Below, one piece after another: positions 7,277-16,498 of a stretch of DNA of 51,805 nucleotides. The first letter of the stretch is position 1. The number at the start of each line of letters is the position of its first letter. Source of the DNA: Hymenobacter tibetensis (GTDB taxonomy: Bacteria; Bacteroidota; Bacteroidia; Cytophagales; Hymenobacteraceae); NCBI RefSeq assembly GCF_022827545.1, contig NZ_CP094673.1, positions 62,501 to 114,305 of the forward strand, in the 5' to 3' direction. A model generated the notes under the pieces. That model had not been told where the DNA came from. It did not search any database and saw only the letters and a program-made list of their open reading frames with translations. The position numbers were made by a program, and so were the translations under genes.

Positions 7277-8395
7277 TTACTGGAAACTCTTTTTTAGCTC
7301 GGTTGCTGCCAGAGCCTGCGCTTCTTTAGCTTCGGGTACAACGGTAGCCATGCCGAAGAATTCGTGGGTTACACCTTCGTATACTTTTGTGGTCACTGAT
7401 ATACCCGCCGCTTTGAGTTTGGCGGCGTACTCCTGGCCTTCACTTTGCAGCGGATCGATTTCGGCGTTGATAACCGTAGTCGGGGGAAGCCCTTGCAGGT
7501 TAGAGGCATTTGTAAGCGAGATAAGCGGGCTGGCGCCTTCAGTCGGGGTGTTCAGATACTTATCAAAAAACCATTGCATCAGCGGCTTGCTCAGAGGTTT
7601 AGCGGCGGCGTACTGCGTATAGGAAGGCGTGTTCATGTCGTAGCGGGCAATGGGGTACACCAGCAACTGATGCACGGGTAGTGGCACGTTGGCCGTCTTG
7701 GCCATCATGCAAACACTGGCCGCTAGGTTGCCCCCAGCGCTTTCACCGGCCACAGCAATGCGCTGGACGTTTATTTTCAGCGTGGCTGCATTGTCGCGCA
7801 CCCAACGGTAGGCGGCAAAAGCGTCGTTATGGGCGGTAGGATACTTGAACTCTGGCGCCTTGCGGTACTGCACAGAAACCACCACGGCCCCTGTCTGCTC
7901 TGCTAGAGCTCGGGCCGAGGGGTCATACGTATTGAGATTGGCAATCACCCAGCCGCCTCCTTGATAGTACACAATGCCGGGCATGGATGCAGTGGCATTT
8001 TTGGGTGTATAAATCCGCACCCGGATGGTGCCCCCCGCCACGGGAATGCGTTGGCCTGTTGTGTCCACTTGGGGTGTGGGTGCCGGAATCCGGAAGTTTT
8101 TCATGACGGCCATTGCGGCGTCCGTTGCCGAAGGCGCTAGGCGCGCTTGTTGGGGCGTAAGCGAAGTCAAGGAAACGCCTTTGCTGAGGCTATCGAGGGC
8201 CTCGATAACGGTTTGCATTTCCGGCTTGATAGTTGGGGCCCACTCAGGCTTAGGACCTTTCGGACGAATAGTAGTGGTGGGAGAGTTAGCGCTGTCGTCG
8301 TCGCAGGCCGTGAATGGTAGCACTAGCAGCAGGGCCAGGCAGCACAAAAGTTGCCGACCCGGCAAAGTATGCAGGGTAGGAAAAGAAATTTTCAT
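7277..8395 (-). CDS. Alpha/beta-hydrolase lipoprotein (HSL/GDXG esterase type)
   Basis: This is a 372-residue protein with a lipoprotein signal peptide (hydrophobic residues 15-29, FTAC, lipidated Cys31). The catalytic fold is of the hormone-sensitive-lipase family: GESAGG nucleophile elbow with Ser219, EIDPL with Asp314, and VTHEFFG with His344. The oxyanion-hole motif that is normally HGGG reads YYQGGGW (residues 143-149), so the His is replaced by Gln. The enzyme should cleave short-chain esters at the cell envelope. It could remove acetyl or aryl esters from xylan fragments, but it is on the opposite strand from the PUL and next to a LytTR two-component pair, so that link is only a guess. 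Confidence 0.85.
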   Translation of the reverse strand: MKISFPTLHTLPGRQLLCCLALLLVLPFTACDDDSANSPTTTIRPKGPKPEWAPTIKPEMQTVIEALDSLSKGVSLTSLTPQQARLAPSATDAAMAVMKNFRIPAPTPQVDTTGQRIPVAGGTIRVRIYTPKNATASMPGIVYYQGGGWVIANLNTYDPSARALAEQTGAVVVSVQYRKAPEFKYPTAHNDAFAAYRWVRDNAATLKINVQRIAVAGESAGGNLAASVCMMAKTANVPLPVHQLLVYPIARYDMNTPSYTQYAAAKPLSKPLMQWFFDKYLNTPTEGASPLISLTNASNLQGLPPTTVINAEIDPLQSEGQEYAAKLKAAGISVTTKVYEGVTHEFFGMATVVPEAKEAQALAATELKKSFQ

Positions 8396-8565
8396 AGCAG
8401 GTAGGTGAGAAATGAACGTTCGGAGTGAACTACCGGGGCATACGGTCAGTGCGCTTCCGGTTAGCGGCGGAAGGGACGAACCGGCTGATTTGAGGGATGG
8501 GTTGCCCTTATTGTCGGCTGGTCTTGCTGGCCGCTCAATTTCAAGTACTCTTACCTACCCAACGC

Positions 8566-9360
8566 TTACTGAGTGAAACGCTGAAGAAAGCGCTGTACGC
8601 TTTCGTTGTAGCTCCGGGACGAGGCTAGATGCGTGTCGTCGTGCAGCGTAACCAAGTACTCGCCATGAGCCCACGGACGCAGTTCTTTGATAAAAGCGCA
8701 ATTCACAATCAGGGAGCGGTGAATGCGAATGAACTGGTTGGAATCTAGCTGGGTCGCAAGCTGAGTTAAGGTGGAGCGCAGCGAATGTTCCTGGCCCTGG
8801 GCATGTACGACCACATAGTTGCCCCGGGCTTCCAGATACCGTACATCGCCGGCATTGACGAAGAAGAGACGCCCGTTGTTCTTGATTAGAAATTGATTGG
8901 TTGGGGTAATGGGCAGCGTGGGTGGGGCAGGTGGTGTCATCTCGCGCAGCAACGCTTGTAGTTGCTGTTGAAGCGGTGGGGTGCGCTGCTGCATCAGGTG
9001 TTGCACATGCGTCAAAGAGCGGTGAAAGCGGTCCGGGTCGATGGGCTTGAGCAGGTAATCTATGGCGTGCGCTTCGAAGGCTTGCAGGGTGTAGCGCTCA
9101 TAAGCTGTCACGAACACGACAAGGGGCAGCTGCTGCGCGGGTATTTGCTGGAGCACCTGTAGCCCGGTTAGATCAGGCATTTGCACGTCCAGAAACACCA
9201 AATCGACAGTTGGTACAGTGGAGCAGAGCTGCGCTACAGCTTCGGTACCGTTGCGGCATTCCCCAATGAGCTCGAATGCCGGAGCCTGCTTCAGTAGCTG
9301 CACAATGCGGCGACGAGCGAGGGGCTCGTCATCAACAATCAGGGTACGAATAGGCGCCAC
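8566..9360 (-). CDS. LytTR-family response regulator
   Basis: The 264-residue protein has an N-terminal receiver domain (about 4-120) with acidic VDDEP at 9-13, phospho-acceptor Asp58 in VFLDVQMPDLTG and conserved Lys in YLLKPID. The C-terminal LytTR DNA-binding domain (about 155-262) carries EARGNYVVVH and FIRIHRSLIVN. It should be phosphorylated by the adjacent kinase and bind promoter DNA. The start is GTG: no ATG is available in the 17-bp gap after the kinase stop codon, and the GTG gives a standard receiver N-terminus. The two genes are cotranscribed, kinase first. Targets are not visible; the esterase gene 170 bp further downstream is a candidate. Confidence 0.92.
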   Translation of the reverse strand: MAPIRTLIVDDEPLARRRIVQLLKQAPAFELIGECRNGTEAVAQLCSTVPTVDLVFLDVQMPDLTGLQVLQQIPAQQLPLVVFVTAYERYTLQAFEAHAIDYLLKPIDPDRFHRSLTHVQHLMQQRTPPLQQQLQALLREMTPPAPPTLPITPTNQFLIKNNGRLFFVNAGDVRYLEARGNYVVVHAQGQEHSLRSTLTQLATQLDSNQFIRIHRSLIVNCAFIKELRPWAHGEYLVTLHDDTHLASSRSYNESVQRFLQRFTQ

Positions 9361-9377
9361 AGCGAGTCGTCGAAAAC

Positions 9378-10439
9378 TTAAGATTGGGGAGTGAAGGGCA
9401 ATTCAATCCGTATGGCAAACCCTTGCTGCGGAGCCGTATGGATAGCTAAGGCGTAATGAGAGCCATAGAGGGCCCGCAGCCGCTCTTCGCTATTGCGCAA
9501 GCCAATGCCGCGGGAGTTTGCCTGGTCGGCTCCCCGGCCGTTGTCGCGCACTTGCAGCACTAGCTGCCCATTCTGTCGATCGGCTTGGATATGGATGGCC
9601 CCGGCCCCGGAGTCAGCCGTCAGGCCGTGCTTGACGGCGTTTTCGATGAGTGGTTGCAGCAGCAGGTTGGGCACCAGCGCTGGCAGCGTATCGGGCGCGA
9701 GCTGGTAGGTGATAGAGAGGCGGTCGGAAAAGCGGATCTGCTCCATTTCCAGGTACAATTGCGCAAAGTGCAACTCCTGGGCTAGTGTCACTTGGTGTTC
9801 ATCAGTGTTGTCGAGTACCAGGCGCAGAAACTCGCCTAGCTTGGCCGTCATGCGCTGCGCCATGCGAGGTTCGTCGTCGATGAGAGTGGCAATAGCATTG
9901 AGGGTGTTGAACAGGAAGTGGGGCTGTAGCTGCATTTTTAGGGCCTGCAGCTGTGCCTGCACTAGCTGCATTTCCAACTGCGCCGCATCCAGGGTGCGCC
10001 GATGATACCGCTCATAAAAATCGAGAGCGTAGGCCACGAAAAGCAGCATCCAGTAAGCCGGAATCCAGATATTGATGCTGGAAAGGATAGTGGCCCACGA
10101 GACAACCACGCCCGGAGCTCCCATCAAGAAAAGTAGCGTTACGTGCAGCGCCCGAAACAGCACTGTCAGAAGCATACTCGCTCCAGCGTGTACAAGCGCG
10201 GAAGAAACCCAACCGCGTCGGCCAGTCGTCAAATCAAAGCGGGCCGCCAGCCAAAACACCAGGGGCGTGAACAGCATCCAAATCAGGCCGTAAAGCAACG
10301 GGCCCAGCACCGCCGTGCGCCAAGACACAGGCCCCGCGCCAGAGAGGGCCTGCACGTACACCACCACAATCATAAAGACGGTGAACATCCCCCAGGCCAG
10401 GGCAATGCGCAACCAGTTGATTTTTTCGAGCTTCAGCAT
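9378..10439 (-). CDS. LytS-like sensor histidine kinase (His_kinase family PF06580)
   Basis: This 353-residue protein has four predicted membrane segments (about 10-30, 42-66, 80-105 and 115-137). A coiled stretch QLEMQLVQAQLQALKMQ follows, then the phospho-acceptor motif QPHFLFNTLNAI with His174. A GHKL ATPase domain follows, with NLLLQPLIENAVKHGL (N box) and DNGRGAD (G box). It lacks a large periplasmic sensor, so it probably senses a membrane or intramembrane cue, as LytS/YehU/BtsS-type kinases do. It is the first gene of a two-gene unit with the LytTR regulator. Residue ranges are by eye. Confidence 0.92.
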   Translation of the reverse strand: MLKLEKINWLRIALAWGMFTVFMIVVVYVQALSGAGPVSWRTAVLGPLLYGLIWMLFTPLVFWLAARFDLTTGRRGWVSSALVHAGASMLLTVLFRALHVTLLFLMGAPGVVVSWATILSSINIWIPAYWMLLFVAYALDFYERYHRRTLDAAQLEMQLVQAQLQALKMQLQPHFLFNTLNAIATLIDDEPRMAQRMTAKLGEFLRLVLDNTDEHQVTLAQELHFAQLYLEMEQIRFSDRLSITYQLAPDTLPALVPNLLLQPLIENAVKHGLTADSGAGAIHIQADRQNGQLVLQVRDNGRGADQANSRGIGLRNSEERLRALYGSHYALAIHTAPQQGFAIRIELPFTPQS

Positions 10440-10807
10440 GCAGCATGGCCTTGGGTAGACCCCTCCAACGGAAACGCAGGCCGAGATGTTGGTGCAGCTT
10501 ACACGGAGCGTCCGCTGAGTGGAGAGCCTGCGTACTTACAGCCTACAAAGTAGGCTACCCTTTACGGCCTGCGCTTGGGTTGCAAGCATACCCAAGCGCA
10601 GCCGCTACTATCCTGTGCCAACAGGAAAACTGGTGAAGCTAGGGTTTACTCTATCAGGTAGGGCTGTGCTCCTCATTCCTTGATAGGAAAGGGGCGCGCT
10701 TTCAGCATCAGTTCTATTTTCAGCAAGCCGGATGGCAATTCTTACGGCAGGCGGGCATTGCGGGGCCGGTTGGCATGTAGTACTTGTCTGATCTGTATAA
10801 CACTATG
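10440..10807. other. Intergenic region with two hairpins between the kinase and LacI genes
   Basis: A perfect 11-bp hairpin (10570-10580 with 10590-10600, 9-nt loop) and a perfect 7-bp hairpin with a 3-nt loop (10540-10546 with 10550-10556) lie upstream of the minus-strand kinase and downstream of the minus-strand LacI-type gene. They could end LacI transcription or lie in the kinase leader. No coding sequence is supported. Confidence 0.5.
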
Positions 10808-12007
10808 TCAGATTTCTACTACCATCTCACTTGCCTTACTCGAACTGGATGCTTTTTTCTTTAGAGAGGACTGCCGAACCACCAAGTCGCCGGACACAAC
10901 AACGGTGTAGGGTTCAAAGTCCTCTTCTTGATTGATCTGCTGAAGAAACAGTCGTGCTGCTTGCTGGCCGATACGGTAAGGGTGCAAGTTGACGGTAGTT
11001 AAGCCCGGCTCAATCATGGATGCCATAAACTCGTCGCCGAACCCTACCACTGCTATATCCTGGGGAACTCGCTGGCCGCGCGCTTTCAACGCAACCAAGA
11101 GGTCAAAGGCGTTGACGTAATTGATGGCGAAAATGGCATCCGGTGGAGTAGGCAGCGCCAGCCAAGCATCGAGGATGGCAACAACGGAATCAGACTGGAA
11201 ATTGATGTGGGCCCGCAGTTCGTCGCAAACTGGCAGATTGTGCTTCTGCAAGGCACTGACGTAGCCTGCCAGCCGGTTGCGACTGATAAGCAATGATTCG
11301 GGTCCGGCTAGAATGGCGATGCGCCGGGCTCCTTGTGCAATCAAGTGTTCGGTGAGGGTGAAGGCGCCGTTCCAATCGTCGAGGATTACTTTGGCGCTTT
11401 CCACTTCATTGCACACACGGTCGAATTGTACGAGCGAAATGCCGCGGCATGCTTGCGGCTTTACGTGGTCGAAGTTCTCGGTTTCGCGCGAAAAGCAAAT
11501 TAGCAACCCATCGACCCGGCTGGCAATCAACGCCTGCACGCTGCTTACCTCGGTTTCGTAGGACTCTTTGGACTGGCATATCATCACTCGGTAGCCAGCT
11601 TCGCCTACCACTTGTTGGATGCCGCTAACAGCGGTGGCAAAAAAGGGCCGCTCGATGTCAGGAATAACGACGCCAATGGTGTTGGTCTTGCTGCTTTTAA
11701 GGCTTTGCGCCAGCAGATTAGGATGATAATTGAGTTGTCGGGCTACCTCCAGAATGGACTGGCGGGTATTGACACTGATATCATGATGTCCGTTCAGTGC
11801 CCGCGAGACAGTGGAAGGCGTTATTCCTAACACCCTGGCCACGTCGCTGATAGTGGTGGCCTGGGGCCGTTTGCGTTGAGGGCTTGGCGTATCCTTCTCG
11901 TTGGTGAAATGGTACTTGCATGCTTTACACCGATAGCGCTGTTGCCCACGGACAAAGCCAGCCCGCATTACGCTATCAACCGAAAGGCATTTTGTGCATT
12001 TAACCAT
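10808..12007 (-). CDS. LacI-family regulator with N-terminal zinc ribbon
   Basis: The 399-residue protein begins with a CxxC-x19-CxxC zinc-ribbon of transposase InsA type (Cys4, Cys7, Cys27, Cys30, with GQQRYRCKAC). A polar linker (36-50) and a standard LacI DNA-binding domain follow: TTISDVARVLGITPSTVSRALNG at 51-73, and a hinge helix around 96-108. A periplasmic-binding-protein-like sensor domain (about 110-375) has GVVIPDIERPFFA, ARVDGLLI-type and VVGFGDEF motifs. The sensor presumably binds a sugar or sugar phosphate and controls nearby carbohydrate genes. The zinc ribbon is an extra module before the HTH; it may add DNA contact or oligomerisation. A near-palindromic GCAAACGATTGC 134 bp upstream may be an autoregulatory operator. 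The family is certain; the ligand and targets are not. Confidence 0.93.
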   Translation of the reverse strand: MVKCTKCLSVDSVMRAGFVRGQQRYRCKACKYHFTNEKDTPSPQRKRPQATTISDVARVLGITPSTVSRALNGHHDISVNTRQSILEVARQLNYHPNLLAQSLKSSKTNTIGVVIPDIERPFFATAVSGIQQVVGEAGYRVMICQSKESYETEVSSVQALIASRVDGLLICFSRETENFDHVKPQACRGISLVQFDRVCNEVESAKVILDDWNGAFTLTEHLIAQGARRIAILAGPESLLISRNRLAGYVSALQKHNLPVCDELRAHINFQSDSVVAILDAWLALPTPPDAIFAINYVNAFDLLVALKARGQRVPQDIAVVGFGDEFMASMIEPGLTTVNLHPYRIGQQAARLFLQQINQEEDFEPYTVVVSGDLVVRQSSLKKKASSSSKASEMVVEI

Positions 12008-12140
12008 GTGATGAAATCTTCAATTCAGGTTTTAGATGAGTCGCCCTGTAGTTGCCCCACCTGGAAGGCAACCAGAGCTGTGCGCAGCCGCAAATTCTAA
12101 GCTTGGAGCTGGACCTTGATCGAGCCGTTCGTGCTAAGCG

Positions 12141-12152
12141 GCAAACGATTGC
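12141..12152. promoter_or_regulatory. Candidate LacI-type operator upstream of the LacI gene
   Basis: GCAAACGATTGC is a 12-bp dyad with central CG and one mismatched pair, the general shape of operators bound by LacI/PurR-type regulators. It is upstream of the start of the minus-strand LacI gene and downstream of the HTCS gene. Autoregulation is inferred only. Confidence 0.35.
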
Positions 12153-12277
12153 TTGGCAAGGAAGAAGTGGGATATTCATTCTTCTACCAAGCCTAAAAGT
12201 AGGGCTGGCCTAACGCAGATTCTCACAAATTCCTACAACAGGCGTGCAAAGGAGCCCGCTTACCCCAAACCACAAAC

Positions 12278-12323
12278 CCAGCTGTACGAGCTAGGCAGGG
12301 CCTTTCCTAGCTCGTACAGCTGG
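12278..12323 (-). terminator. 18-bp perfect hairpin after the HTCS gene
   Basis: 12278-12295 is exactly complementary in reverse to 12306-12323 around a 10-nt loop. On the minus strand the hairpin starts about 30 nt after the stop codon of the hybrid two-component gene. There is no clean U run after it. It most likely ends or protects the 3' end of that transcript. Confidence 0.7.
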
Positions 12324-12352
12324 TGGCGCTGCCTTGTAGCGCGGCAGCGGAG

Positions 12353-15300
12353 TTAGTCTTTCAGCTCCTGCTTCTTGCTTTTTCTGTAGTCGGAAGGCAG
12401 GATGCTGAACTTGGTTTTAAACGACTTGGTGAAGTAATGCGGAGTCGCAAAACCGGCGCGGTACGCAACTTCGGAAATGGTAAGGTCGCTTTCCTGCAAC
12501 AACACAGCGGCCCGGTCCAATTTAAGTGACCGAATAAACTCGACGGGTGGCATGCCAGTCAGTTCCAAGATCTTGTTGTACATCGAGCCCCTGCTCATGC
12601 CGAAATGGTCACTCAGATCTTCCACCGAGAAGTTGACGTTTTTGAGATTCTTCTCGATGTAGAGAACCACGTTGTTGAGAAACTTCTCGCTGCTCGACTC
12701 TATTTCCACCGGACTCGGCACAACCTGCAACTGCTTGGTATAGGTGGTTTTCAACGCCCGATTCAGCTCCAGCAAATTCTTGATTCTAGCATGCAGAATC
12801 TCGAAGTTGAATGGCTTGGTTAGATAGTCGTTGGCTCCGGATTCAAGCCCCCGCAACTGCTCCTCTTCCTGCGTCAATCCCGTGAGCAGGATAATGGGAA
12901 TATGATTGGTCCGTTTGTCTGACTTCAGCTTGCGGCTTAGCGCTACCCCATCCATGTAGGGCATGGTAATATCACTGACGATCAAGTCCGGATGGCACGA
13001 AAGGGCTTTGTACCAGCCATCTTTTCCATTCAGTACGTCCGTGATTCTGTAGTTGTCTTTCAGGTTGTCTTTCAGGTAGTATCGGAAATCATCGTCATCT
13101 TCCACCAGCAGCAAATGCGGTAGCTCCCCTGCCTTAAGCTTTTTGGTGGGCCGGCTAGGCTTTTTGTTTTCTTCCACCATCTCCGGCACTTCGGCAGGCA
13201 GGGTGCTTTCACGCTCGGCCACCGGCGTGAAGGCTGCGAGCGGCAACTCAACGGTGAATGTTGTGCCGTGGCCTAACTCGCTTACTACGCCAATTGTGCC
13301 GCCGTGCAGCTCGGCAAACTCCTTGGTGATGGAAAGGCCAATACCGCTGCTTTGATGCAACACTGAACCGAGTTCGTGCCCTTGGAAGAAGCGCTCGAAG
13401 ATGAGACCCTGTTCGCTGGGAGAAATCCCGATACCAGTGTCGACCACTTGGATACGAATCGTCTTTTCCGGCGTTTCCGGCGGCGCTGGTAAGGTGGAGA
13501 GTTCCACGCTCACGGTGCCCCCCTCGGGGGTGAACTTGAATGCGTTGGACAGCAGATTAACCAGAATCCGCTCCACCTTGTCGTAATCAAACAATACAAA
13601 CAGCTGCTCGGTGGGCAAGCCCAGCGACAACTTGATTTTCTTGATTTCAGCTAGATCCTGAAACGAGTTAGTTATCTCTCGAACGAAAGACGAGATTTCA
13701 CCCTGAGACAAGTTCAGTTGAAGCTCGTGTTCTTCCAGCTTACGAAAATCCAGCAACTGATTCACCAAGTGCAAAAGCCGCCGCGCGTTACGCTGAATTA
13801 CCTGCAGTTGGCCGGCACTCTGCGGGTCTTTTTGCTGAGCAAGCAGCTTGTTGGTTGGCGCCAAGATCAACGAAATCGGCGTACGAAACTCGTGACTTAG
13901 GTTGGTTAAAAACTTGATTTTCAACAAATCAAGTTCCCGAACCCGCTCGGCTTGCTTGCGCTCTTGCTGCTGTTCGAATTCCTTTTTCAACTGCTTGATG
14001 CCCCGGTAGCGACTATAAAGCAGCGTGCACCCAATCAGAGCGAGGTACAATCCGTAGGCATAAATGGTTTTCCAGAAGGGGGGATGAATTATAATCTTGA
14101 TGGAAGTGCCGGCCTGGTTCCAGATTCCGTCGTTGTTACTGGCTTTCACTTGAAACTCATACTCCCCCGGATCCAGGTTGGTATAATAAGCCGTCGTAGT
14201 AGGGCCTACGTAGTTCCACGCTTGGTCGAAGCCCTTCAGCTTGTAGGCGTACTGGTTTTGCTGAGGCAGCGTGTAATCCAGGGCCGTGTAGTTGATTGAG
14301 AAATTCTGCTTGTAATCTAAATCGATTTCCTTGGCAATAGCAATGGACTGCCGGAGCGGAGAATGGTCGCCCGCAACCACGGACTTGTTGTCAACTTTTA
14401 AATCAGTTAGGATGACTCGCGGAACATTACGGTTGACTTTTATGAGGCTCGGGTTTAAGTAATTAAACCCAGCAATTCCGCCAAAAAAGAGTGAACCATT
14501 CGACGACCTAAACCCGGAATTATTGAGAAAGGCTTTGCCTTGCAACCCATTATCCGAGGAGTAGTGCGTGAACTTGTTTTGCTTGGTATCGAGCCTACTG
14601 ATGCCTTGGTTGGTGCTGATCCAAAGGTTGCCCTCCCCGTCTTCCACTATCTTATGAACGAACCCGTCCGGTAGCCCCTTCTGCTTGGGAAACGCAGTCA
14701 GCTTGCTGGAGCGCGTATCGAATTGAAATAAACCGTCGCCAGTGGTTCCAATCCACATAACGCCGTGGTGGTCGCGCCCAAAAGTATTGACTCGGTCCAA
14801 AGCCAAGCCAGTTCGCGCCGCATTGTAAATCGTGAATTGTTCGTCGACGGGGTGATATACCGCAATGCCACTGCCCGCCGAGCCAATCCAGATGTTGCCA
14901 TTCGAGTCCTCCTCGATAGCTCGGATATAATTGTTGACGGGCAGGAGCTTGTCCTCGGCAGTCTTGGGCCGGGCAGTGAATTTGGTAATCCTCTTCGTGT
15001 TAGGATCATACACGTTCACCCCGCCCCCGTTGGTACCGATCCATATTGTGCCATTGTGGTCTTCTTCAAGGCAAAATATATCGTTGCTGTTTAGCTGCGA
15101 AGAACCCGGTTTAGCAAGCAGTTGCTCGTAGCCACCGGTCCGAGTATTGTAGATAAACAAGCCGTGCCCAAAGGTTCCAATCCAGAGTTGATCGTGCCGA
15201 TCCAGCAGCATGGTCAGAATGGGGAGTCCAGCTAGGTTGATTCGCTCGCGGCTCTTCATCTCGATGTGGCGGAACAAGCGTGTTTTCAGGTTGTACACGT

Positions 15301-16498
15301 TCAGGCCACCCCCATCGGTGCCCACAAAAATGTCGCCGTTGCGGTTTTCGGCAAAAGCTGTTACGGCAGGAGCATTGAGGCCAAACGGATCCAGTTCGCT
15401 GCTGCGTTCGACGTTGAACAGGGTAAGATTCTGGTCGTATTTGCTGAGTCCCCCCTGGTACGTTCCAATCCAATGAATACCCTGCCGATCAATAAACAGG
15501 CTACGAACGGACTTGCTGTTCAAGCTGTAAGGGTCCCGGCTGTTGTGCACGTGGCGCGTAACCATTCCCGACTTCACATCCAGAATGTCGAGGCCCCCCT
15601 CGGTACCGAGCCAGATGGTACCGTCCCGGTCGGCCGCAATGGTGTAGATGTAGTTGCTGCCAATAGTGCGCTGGTTGGCGTAGTTGAACCTGAAGTTGTT
15701 GAAGTTCACTTCGTCGGCCGTTAGCTGGCTAAGGCCATTGTTGGTGCCAATCCAGAGCTGGCCGTACTGGTCTTCTACTATGGCGTTGACGGTATCGCCC
15801 ACCAGACTGCGCGCGTTGGCGGGGTTGCGTTTGAAAGACTGGATAGCCTTCGAAACAGGATTGTAGCAAAACAAGCCACTTTCAGTACCCATCCACACAC
15901 GATGTTTCCGGTCCGCATACACGCAAATAGGGTTCAGCGTTTTTGATTGGGTAGGGGGGGCCAACGCAAGCCGGGTTGTTTTGGCTGTTTGCGGATTCAG
16001 AATTTCCACACCGGTCATGGTTGCTACCCACACATTACCGGATGCGTCGCTGCACAAGGACTTAACATAGTTGTTGTTAAGCGGGGTGGCTTGGTTGCTT
16101 GCCAGGTAAGGCGTGAAGGCATCCTGGGCCCGGTTGTATGTGAAGAGCGCGCCACCCATGGTGCCAACCCATAACCGGCCTGCGTGGTCTTCGTGCAGGG
16201 CAGAGATGTCGTTGGCTTGGAAACCAGCCATTCCAGAAGATTTCAACTGATACGTTGTAAAGCCCTGGCCATCGTATTTCTTCAGTCCCCCGTCGGTGGC
16301 AAGCCAGAGCAAACCGTACCGGTCTTTCAGAATGGCATTAACGGTATTGGATGCTAACCCATCCTTGGTGGTTAAGGCCGTGACCTTGATGTCATGCGTT
16401 TGGGCGGAAGCAGAGTTTCCCAACAACATCCAAACTAACAGCAGTGGGAAAGCCCAAACCGGAACTGGGTAGCAGAAACAATGGAATGTACTTCTCAT
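12353..16498 (-). CDS. Hybrid two-component system (HTCS) sensor/regulator of the PUL
   Basis: This is a single-chain 1381-residue regulator. A signal peptide (about 1-32) leads into a periplasmic beta-propeller sensor of repeated reg_prop motifs (many LW-GT-GGL units, about 35-690) and a Y_Y_Y domain (about 735-800). A membrane segment follows (about 806-830). The cytoplasmic part has a HisKA domain with NLSHEFRTP (His869), a HATPase domain, a receiver domain with phospho-Asp1176 in VSDITMPYMDG, and an AraC-type DNA-binding domain (about 1285-1375). In Bacteroidota such proteins bind an oligosaccharide released from the polysaccharide and switch on the neighbouring PUL. The PUL here is divergently transcribed beyond a 1.36-kb gap, so a xylo- or arabinoxylo-oligosaccharide is the likely signal. 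Length and order match the family well. Confidence 0.95.
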   Translation of the reverse strand: MRSTFHCFCYPVPVWAFPLLLVWMLLGNSASAQTHDIKVTALTTKDGLASNTVNAILKDRYGLLWLATDGGLKKYDGQGFTTYQLKSSGMAGFQANDISALHEDHAGRLWVGTMGGALFTYNRAQDAFTPYLASNQATPLNNNYVKSLCSDASGNVWVATMTGVEILNPQTAKTTRLALAPPTQSKTLNPICVYADRKHRVWMGTESGLFCYNPVSKAIQSFKRNPANARSLVGDTVNAIVEDQYGQLWIGTNNGLSQLTADEVNFNNFRFNYANQRTIGSNYIYTIAADRDGTIWLGTEGGLDILDVKSGMVTRHVHNSRDPYSLNSKSVRSLFIDRQGIHWIGTYQGGLSKYDQNLTLFNVERSSELDPFGLNAPAVTAFAENRNGDIFVGTDGGGLNVYNLKTRLFRHIEMKSRERINLAGLPILTMLLDRHDQLWIGTFGHGLFIYNTRTGGYEQLLAKPGSSQLNSNDIFCLEEDHNGTIWIGTNGGGVNVYDPNTKRITKFTARPKTAEDKLLPVNNYIRAIEEDSNGNIWIGSAGSGIAVYHPVDEQFTIYNAARTGLALDRVNTFGRDHHGVMWIGTTGDGLFQFDTRSSKLTAFPKQKGLPDGFVHKIVEDGEGNLWISTNQGISRLDTKQNKFTHYSSDNGLQGKAFLNNSGFRSSNGSLFFGGIAGFNYLNPSLIKVNRNVPRVILTDLKVDNKSVVAGDHSPLRQSIAIAKEIDLDYKQNFSINYTALDYTLPQQNQYAYKLKGFDQAWNYVGPTTTAYYTNLDPGEYEFQVKASNNDGIWNQAGTSIKIIIHPPFWKTIYAYGLYLALIGCTLLYSRYRGIKQLKKEFEQQQERKQAERVRELDLLKIKFLTNLSHEFRTPISLILAPTNKLLAQQKDPQSAGQLQVIQRNARRLLHLVNQLLDFRKLEEHELQLNLSQGEISSFVREITNSFQDLAEIKKIKLSLGLPTEQLFVLFDYDKVERILVNLLSNAFKFTPEGGTVSVELSTLPAPPETPEKTIRIQVVDTGIGISPSEQGLIFERFFQGHELGSVLHQSSGIGLSITKEFAELHGGTIGVVSELGHGTTFTVELPLAAFTPVAERESTLPAEVPEMVEENKKPSRPTKKLKAGELPHLLLVEDDDDFRYYLKDNLKDNYRITDVLNGKDGWYKALSCHPDLIVSDITMPYMDGVALSRKLKSDKRTNHIPIILLTGLTQEEEQLRGLESGANDYLTKPFNFEILHARIKNLLELNRALKTTYTKQLQVVPSPVEIESSSEKFLNNVVLYIEKNLKNVNFSVEDLSDHFGMSRGSMYNKILELTGMPPVEFIRSLKLDRAAVLLQESDLTISEVAYRAGFATPHYFTKSFKTKFSILPSDYRKSKKQELKD

